A stretch of 64,000 bases of DNA from assembly GCA_030762935.1 (NCBI GenBank), contig CM060893.1, forward strand, positions 10,212,001 through 10,276,000, read 5' to 3'. Source of the stretch: Hymenopus coronatus. Taxonomy: Eukaryota; Arthropoda; Insecta; Mantodea; Hymenopodidae. The notes beneath the pieces are model-generated. The model worked only from the letters and a program-made list of their open reading frames with translations, was not told the origin of the DNA and made no database searches. A program made the position numbers and the translations under genes. Within the stretch, counting starts at the first letter, position 1. Each line of letters opens with the position of its first letter. Shown piece after piece: positions 57,990 to 64,000 of the stretch.

Positions 57990-59055
57990 AGAACAATACA
58001 TTATCTTTTGGTATATTTTTTCCCCAACATAATCTCCTTTTAACTCAACACACTTTTCCCAGCGTTTCTCGAACTGTTTTAAGCCTTCCAAAAGTAGTAT
58101 TTCGCAAAGTTCTCAAAATAGCCATTTGTTTGGGAGATGACCTATTCGTTAGACGTGAATCGTTTTCCGCCGAGTCACTTTTTCAAGTTTGGAAATAAAA
58201 AGTCACTGGGGGCCAAATCTGAGAATACGTGGATGTTGTAGTATTTCCAACCTTACTTTTACAATTTTCGTCATCGAAACTGCGCAGGTGTGCACCCTTG
58301 CATTGTCTTGATGGAAGATAATCGGTTAATTTCTCTTTACTAGATAAGGGTATTTATCTTAATTTCCCCGTTAAACCGGTGTAATAACGACGCGCAATAC
58401 TCTCCATTTATGGTTCTTCCATTTTGCAAATAATCAACGTATCCCAAAAGACCGAGCCATTACCTTGTCTGCAGATTTCACCACCTCTGTCTTCTTTGGA
58501 GCCAGTTCGCCTTTAAAAGCCACTGTTTCGACGGTACTTTGCCTCTGAAGTGTAGTAATGTATCAATGTTTCATCCACAGTTATGTATCGACGCAGAAAA
58601 TTGTTAGGATTACGACCGAAAATTGCCAACCAGCTTCTGAGTTGATCACATGATTGCGTTAATTCTCCATTGAGTAAACGGGGCACACATCTTGCCAAGA
58701 CCTTTGTCAGCCCTAATTTTTGGTGCAAGATTGAGAACACTATACCTTGCAATATGCCTAACGCCTCTACTATTTCGCGAACTTTGATTCGTTGATCACT
58801 CGAAAGCATATCCTGGATTTTGTCAATTATTTCAGAGGAAGTGTCTTTTACTGGATGTATGGAATGGTGTTCATCATTTGTGGAGGTATGCCCATGTTTA
58901 AATTCATTTATCAGTGTAAATTTTGCAAACACAGGAGCAGATGCGCCATTAACTTCTTCCATCTTAGCTTTTATCTCTTTCGGTATTAAACCATTTAAAT
59001 CGAAATGTTTAATTCACCGACAAAACTCGTTTTTTTCCATCTTTCTAAAGAAGCA
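57990..59055 (-). pseudogene. Nearly full-length mariner transposase pseudogene
   Basis: Minus strand. 58962-58513 encodes the HTH region and first catalytic block (EIIDKIQDMLSSDQRIKV, GLTKVLARCVPRLLNGEL, YITVDETLIHYYTSEAK). After frameshifts come FWDTLIICK, HQDNARVHTCAVSM, SDLAPSDFFLFPNLKKWLGG and, near 58040, FEKRWEKCVELKGDYV. All three catalytic blocks can be seen, the last as DFFLF in place of DYHLF, but at least three frame breaks exist. Flanked by opposite-facing HLR halves. Confidence 0.83.
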
Positions 59056-59084
59056 TAAGATTCAATTGCCCATGTTTACCAGTT

Positions 59085-59498
59085 ATGCAAAATTCATTCA
59101 GAATAGAGGTCAGTAGAGGCTATTCCCAGAAAATTCAAGGTATACATTTTATTTGCCATATAAATAGCGTTAGAGCCATTTTTGAGAAAATCAAAATTTT
59201 CGCAATTTTTTCCATGTAAAAGGTAGTTTCAGGTAAGGGAAACTTTCCCAAAATCTTTGTGTTGCATCCCTGGAATATGCTAAACTTAAATACTAAGTTT
59301 GGTATTTTACCGACTTTTCGTTTTTGTGTTATCATGCTCACAGACACACACACCACATACAAGGATCTTTTTCTAAAAATTCTTTTTTTTATACAGGGGA
59401 CCCTAAAACGTGTATTTCTGGTGAAATCTTGCTATGAAATTTTTTGATAGAATGCAATACTTTCTCTATACACTATGTACATAGTATGTGTAGATTAA
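59085..59498 (+). mobile_element. HLR 3' half, right arm
   Basis: From ACCAGTTATGCAAAATTCA to the hairpin and GTGTAGATTAAGTAA; mirror of 57419-57869 across the mariner copy. Confidence 0.78.
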
Positions 59499-59509
59499 GT
59501 AAAAATACC

Positions 59510-59705
59510 TTAGATCCTCTATATAGAGGGAAATTTCATTCAATCAAAAAGTACTGGTAATGATGTAACATTGTAAATATAATAAACATGAATATCTAAG
59601 AATGCATGTGTTAAAACATTTGTATTAGTAATTGTCATGGTTTACATCCTAGAGTTTGGGCAGAATCTAATCGCATTATCGTATATACAGATTGCAATGT
59701 TGTGG
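59510..59705 (+). mobile_element. LINE-A 3' end fragment
   Basis: Same end as 8470-8740 (TTCATTCAATCAAAAA, TACATCCTAGAGTTTGGGC, GATTGCAATGT). Confidence 0.75.
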
Positions 59706-60400
59706 GGATAATGTTGCCGAATAAGGGTCTGTTGGCCGCGTAACGTCAGGCAGCCAACTTTTGCATCTGAAAGGTGCAATGTTCAGCGAAATGGAGCACA
59801 TATAGTTGTTATGGGAAGGCAGCGAAGTCATAGGGTAGTGTGGAAAGCATGACATTTGCAATTAACAGTATATGCCTTAGGAAGCGTAACCATAGGAAGG
59901 TGGGGAAACCCAGAAATATACAATAACATTCGGTTAACCTAAAACGGCATATTATTTGGATCCCATCATTTCTCCGAATAATAATAAACGATAACTTCTT
60001 ATTTAACAGTAGCTTTGTGTATTAAATTTCTCCATTTAACCCAAAATAGTACTTGATCAAACGTATTAAGAAAAACGCAATTGCAATGTGACGTAGATGG
60101 GGTTATCTTTATGTTTTAATGAAATCGCCTTTAGCTAGCTCGTGTACCACATAACCTCAAATAATCACTATCTGCAATAAGTAGGGGTAGTGGTGTATGA
60201 TAGATGCCGTCGTCTGCTATCATTGCCATGGCCCTCGGCTACGTCATATACGCGTCATTAGCAACATATAACCGTGTGCTGTTAACCGGTTGCATTCCCT
60301 TGACACTATGTGCTGCGTTATACAACAGGTTTTCAATTCCTAAAGTTACTATGGATTTGCGGCATTGCGCAGTAAGCAGACCCTTAATTGGCAACATTAC
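59706..60400 (-). mobile_element. Element D, copy 2 (internally deleted)
   Basis: Both ends match D (ATAATGTTGCCGAATAAGGG; inverse of CCCTTAATTGGCAACATTAC) and the interior matches 15200-15740 and 14640-14800; about 420 bp of the middle is missing. No clear target duplication. Confidence 0.78.
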
Positions 60401-60729
60401 AAAAAATGTTTTCAAACAGATAGTACCAAAGTTTGTCCACCGAGATTACTAACATGCTAAGCCAGTGTAATTATATTGATCATGATGTTGCAAGTATTAA
60501 TTGGTCTGCAACCCTACATATCTGCACTATGATAAGGTATATTGCAATATATAGGGTGGCACAGAATAAACTGCCTAAATGTAAATGTAATATTTCTTCT
60601 ATGTTTTAATATAAATTTCCATTAATATTAAACTGAGCTATAGTATAACAATGGGAAATATTATGCAATATGAATAATCAATTTTTCTATCAGCATTTCA
60701 TTTTATTTCATCAGTTTTCATACATGTTA
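60401..60729. other. No gene recognised
   Basis: Contains a possible element end (ATAGGGTGGCACAGAATAAAC) near 60560. Confidence 0.3.
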
Positions 60730-61140
60730 CTGTTAGCATTCTAAAAAATGACTTTCTTGATACAAGAAAGAATTCAACTTGTGAAAGCATTTTGAAAACA
60801 GGTTTGATTAGCCAAACCCTGGAAAATGTCTGGAAACAACTTTCCAGTTAATGGACTACCGTCACATAATGCCATATGGTGCTAATGGCTGCAACAGGCT
60901 CACATAAATAGCAGGAGATGCCAACAGATATTAAAACGTCTTGATCTTAAGCCATATCTATGCAGGCTATGCAACAATTAGAACAATTGAAGATGTGAGC
61001 CATGAAGTTGACATCGCTATTGGAACTTCATGTCGGGTGCATCTGAATATGATTGGTTGGTATCTAATGTTGAGCAGCTGGCAGTGAAGCAATTCGCTCT
61101 CTGGCATTCCAGTATTTTGATGTCATATTATCATGTTGAC
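60730..61140 (+). pseudogene. DUF4817-type transposase remnant
   Basis: Reads MTFLIQERIQLVKAF, then, with breaks, SRRCQQILKRLDLKPYLCRL, the HTH segment before the catalytic domain of arthropod mariner-related transposases. Highly decayed. Confidence 0.5.
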
Positions 61141-61550
61141 TAAAGGTTGGGCAGCGCAGTAGATGGTTTCCAATCCATATCATCAGCATCATTATGCTTT
61201 TCATTTGCTCTCAAGATACACAGATTACAATGCACAACATACATTCATAATGTCTCAAATGTGAATTGTCTCCATTGATATGCAAATAGGCTTTATATTG
61301 TGAAAAACTTCACTCCACAACACAAGAAGGGATTGGAGCAAAATGGAAATAGGAAACATCATCAACTATTTGGTACGATACTCCATCAGCAATTATTTCA
61401 GCATTATTGAAAATCCGACATTTTTTTCCCAAACACTGTCTTCACTTTCTTTTTCATGTGGTCTAAAACAGGTGTCACTAGTTTCTGATTAATTCCTTGC
61501 ACAAGTTCATCAACAGCTTTCAGGGCTTGAGGTATTTCAATGTTTCCAAA
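61141..61550. other. No gene recognised
   Basis: AT-rich, nothing supported. Confidence 0.3.
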
Positions 61551-61552
61551 TA

Positions 61553-62447
61553 CGAGGGTGGTTCAAATATAAACAGTAATTTTGTTAAAAACATTTATTG
61601 ATTAAATATATACACAAGTGTCTTCATCAGCATTTCTCAACATAGCCTCCTTCACACTCTACACATTTTTGCCGTTTTGGAAGCTTGAACATGCCTTTTT
61701 CAAAAAACGTTTGAGGACGTGTCGCCAACAAATTGCACACATGCTCCTCGTCGTCCTCGTTTTCAAAATGTTTCCCTCCAAGTGATTCTTTCATGGGTGC
61801 AAACAAAAAATAGTCTGGGGGGACAAGTCTGGACTATAGGGAGTGTGTTCAAGGGTTTCCCAGTGCATGTCCGCCATTGTGTCCGCTGTCAAATTGGCTG
61901 TGTGAGGCATAGCGTTGTCTTGGAGAAGGATGACATCTCTGATGGGCATACAACATCTTTTGCTTCGGTAGGCAGCTTTTACAGATCTTAACAATTGGCA
62001 ATAGTAAACTGTAGTCACTGTACATCAATCATGAAGAAAATCAACCAGCAAAACGCCTCTGTAGTCGAAAAACACAGTCACGGATGCGTCATCTGTGAGA
62101 CTTGACTTTGGGTGTCGAGCATGACCTTCATTTTCCACAAATTCTCGGCTACCCTTAAATTGTCTGGCCCAAGTAAACACTCGATTCTGCAACAGTGTAG
62201 TGTCCCTTAAACGAACTAAAATCTCCAAAGGTTTAACCCCTTCCTTGGTTAAAGACTTGATAATAATGCATTGTACAACAGACGAAGGGATGGCTGTACT
62301 GACGCCAGAACCTAGCTAAGTGGCTAACCAAGTTAGCTCCCCCTCCCTAACACACCAACCTTCAACCCCCCCCCTACTCCACCACCCGCTCTGAACTGCT
62401 TCTTCCGTGATATGCAACAATTACCGTTTATATTTGAAGCACCCTCA
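61553..62447 (-). mobile_element. Mariner deletion derivative (895 bp) with TIRs and TA
   Basis: TIRs GAGGGTGGTTCAAATATAAAC and inverse GAGGGTGCTTCAAATATAAAC, TA at 61551-61552 and 62448-62449. Minus strand encodes the HTH (PLEILVRLRDTTLLQNRVFT, WARQFKGSREFVENEG) joined directly to FFDYRGVLLVDFLHD, then LLQDNAMPHTANL and TPYSPDLSP: the first catalytic Asp region is deleted. A C-rich 70-bp stretch (62335-62400) lies near one end. Non-autonomous but could be moved in trans. Confidence 0.87.
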
Positions 62448-62699
62448 TATGTGTTATTGTCGTAGATATATCTGCAAAGTTCTGTTTGAATCCAAATCTT
62501 CATGAAATCCATTTGAAGCAAGAGATTTTACTATCTTAATTGAAGAGCATGCATGCAGTATCATCAAAGGTATTTTTTTTTTTCATTTGTATAGGCCCCT
62601 TTAACATCAATGGTCATATCGGGGTCTCTCACTTGTGAAACTGTAGGTTCAGAACATTAGGTTAAACTTCATATTACTAAACACATGCACATTCACTCT

Positions 62700-62822
62700 C
62701 ACTCTCTATGGGGGATAGGGAATAATTCCGGTTAAAGAAAAATTCCCCGCCCCAGCCGGGAATCGAACCCGGGACCTCCGGGTGAGAAGTCAGCTCGCTG
62801 ACCACTCGACCTCGGAGGCAGT
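62700..62822 (-). mobile_element. SINE E / tRNA-like element
   Basis: Minus strand GCCTCCGAGGTCGAGTGGTC ... CCGGGTTCGATTCCCGG ... GGGGC: pairable acceptor ends, a perfect T-arm, and an anticodon-loop-like CTTCTCA. Followed by GGGGAATTTTTCTTTAACCGG, a SINE body rather than a tRNA 3' flank. The D-arm is poor, so I call it a tRNA-derived SINE and not a tRNA gene. Confidence 0.68.
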
Positions 62823-62983
62823 CATCAAAGGTCGGTGTGTACTTAGTAGGTATGCAACTGGTATCTGCATGTGTCCTGCTATTGGTACACAAGATGCTAT
62901 CCCTGATGATATGTAAGAAATGACACCATATGATGGTAACACCAACTTGATTTAGCAACACCATCTATTCTGAAATACAGATA

Positions 62984-62989
62984 TTTATT
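62984..62989 (-). terminator. Candidate poly(A) signal AATAAA
   Basis: AATAAA on the minus strand about 36 nt after the stop of the 63025 zinc-finger exon. The position fits a short 3' UTR; the hexamer is common in AT-rich DNA, so this is only a candidate. Confidence 0.35.
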
Positions 62990-63024
62990 GAACTGCTCTT
63001 GCAGGGTTTTAAATAGCTCTGAAC

Positions 63025-64000
63025 CTATGACTTACATGGTTTACGCTCATGAGTTAAATTATGTCTTTTTAAATGTGCTGGCTTAATAAAGCTCTTCTCA
63101 CAAATGTTACACTTATGTCGCCTTTTACCCTCAAGACTTAAGTTATGTGTTTTCAAATTACCTTTACGTTCATGAATTAAATTATGTTCTTTCAAATGTG
63201 ATGCTGTACGATAGCTCTTTCCACACTTACTACATTTAAATGGCCTTTTGCCCTCATGAATTAAATTATGTGTTGTTAAATGTGATGATTTGAGAAACCT
63301 CTTACCACACGTATCACATTTATGTGGTCTTATTCCCTCATGAATTAATTCATGTGCTTTCAAACTTGAAGCCTGAATAAAGCTCTTTTCACAAAGCTTA
63401 CACTTGAATTGTCTTTTGCCTTCATGATTTAAATTATGTCTTTTTAAACATGAAGCAGTGGTGTAGCGTTTGTCACAAATGTTGCACTTGTATTGTTTTT
63501 CGTTTTCATGCTTTAAAGTGTGCGCTTTTAAATGCGATGCTGTAAAATAGCTCTTATCGCACAAGTCACATTTATATGGCCTTATGCCTTCGTGAGTTAC
63601 AATATGTGCTTTTAAATGTGAAGCAGAAATATAACTTCTATCGCATTTGTCACATTTGAACAATCTTTTGCCCTCATGAATTAAATTGTGTGTTTTCAAA
63701 TGAGATGCTCTAAAGAAGCTCTTATTACACTTATCACACTTAAACAGTCGTTTGCCCTCATGCACTAAAGTATGATCTTTCAAATTTGATGCCTGAAAAA
63801 AGCTTTTATCACATAGATTACATTTAAATAACCTTACACCCTCATGAATTAAAGCATGTCTTTTTAAACGTGATGCTTTGAGGAAGCTCTTATCACACTT
63901 ATCACATTTGAATGATCTTATACCCTCATGAATTAAATTATGATCTTTTAAATGCGATACCTGAGAAAACCTTCTATCACAAATAGTACATAGATATTTC
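63025..64000 (-). CDS. Partial zinc-finger exon, runs off right edge
   Basis: Open without a stop from the right edge to TAG 63025-63027; no true start lies in the window and the upstream exons are beyond 64000. It shows 11 C2H2 fingers with HEGKRLFKC/HEGIRPYKC linkers, beginning YLCTICDRRF at the edge and ending HKCNICEKSFIKPAHLKRH...ERKPCKS. Between the last two complete fingers is a vestige (RKGNLKTHNLSLE) that kept the helix end but lost the CX2C half and last His. It is clearly of the same family as the 16.6, 34.6 and 38.5 kb exons but has its own helix residues, so it is an older paralogue. A candidate poly(A) signal lies at 62984-62989. Confidence 0.88.
   Translation of the reverse strand, partial: KYLCTICDRRFSQVSHLKDHNLIHEGIRSFKCDKCDKSFLKASRLKRHALIHEGVRLFKCNLCDKSFFQASNLKDHTLVHEGKRLFKCDKCNKSFFRASHLKTHNLIHEGKRLFKCDKCDRSYISASHLKAHIVTHEGIRPYKCDLCDKSYFTASHLKAHTLKHENEKQYKCNICDKRYTTASCLKRHNLNHEGKRQFKCKLCEKSFIQASSLKAHELIHEGIRPHKCDTCGKRFLKSSHLTTHNLIHEGKRPFKCSKCGKSYRTASHLKEHNLIHERKGNLKTHNLSLEGKRRHKCNICEKSFIKPAHLKRHNLTHERKPCKS

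Noticed and set aside
62740..62822. Functional tRNA gene
   Set aside because: The D-arm does not pair well and the sequence continues into a SINE-type body.
1..64000. CRISPR arrays, operons, bacterial promoters or phage genes
   Set aside because: Spliced genes and SINEs show nuclear eukaryotic DNA; the only regular array has 163-bp units without spacers.

Overview
The window looks like nuclear DNA of an arthropod, most likely an insect with a large, AT-rich, transposon-filled genome. The grounds are spliced genes with GT..AG introns, C2H2 zinc-finger genes with 'HEGKRPFKC'-type linkers, many tRNA-derived SINEs, mariner, hAT and piggyBac-like DNA transposons, and Penelope, jockey-like and Gypsy retroelement remains. 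I could not name the species. No bacterial, plasmid or CRISPR feature was seen, and no intact tRNA or rRNA gene.

The only host genes I can support form a small family of C2H2 zinc-finger transcription-factor-like genes. The left gene is on the + strand: leader exon 8917-9448 with CDS from 9041, a 50-nt exon at 10601-10650, and a terminal zinc-finger exon at 16592-18323. A homologous unit on the - strand has a leader exon (51223-50615), a 50-nt exon (48117-48068) and two near-duplicate terminal zinc-finger exons (39646-38467 and 36187-34615). Exon phases match exactly, giving predicted proteins of 729, 567 and 698 aa. Either - strand terminal exon could join the single leader, so this may be one gene with alternative 3' exons, or an old exon plus a new duplicate. 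A fourth, partial zinc-finger exon (- strand, 63025 to the right edge) belongs to a gene continuing outside the window. The + gene and the - genes converge on the 18.3-34.6 kb interval. The leader domains are acidic and rich in PsiKxE SUMO-consensus motifs; the array exons carry 12-17 fingers each.

Almost everything else is mobile DNA. The dominant family, called HLR here, has about 20 copies of roughly 0.85 kb. Its ends carry a 12-bp subterminal inverted repeat (ACTTTCTCTACA), a palindromic 3' hairpin and an internal CA microsatellite, an architecture like non-autonomous Helentron/HINE elements. Five tRNA-derived SINE families (A-E here) are present, several with clear target-site duplications. 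Nested insertions give a readable stratigraphy: a mariner gene at 13990-16345 is broken by SINE A and by an 1116-bp element with 8-bp target duplications, and a 683-bp piggyBac-like element with TTAA target sites sits inside another TIR element at 18394-19614. HLR copies are themselves split by three other elements.

Region by region: 0-9 kb repeats, SINE A, HLR, LINE; 9-18.3 kb + strand zinc-finger gene with TE-filled introns; 18.4-34.6 kb TE-rich intergenic DNA; 34.6-40 kb duplicated terminal exons; 40-51 kb long introns with HLR copies, a 163-bp tandem array and a Penelope element; 51-63 kb hAT, mariner, HLR and SINE remains; 63-64 kb partial zinc-finger gene. All exon joins are inferred from splice signals, reading phase and paralogue comparison by eye; there is no transcript evidence.
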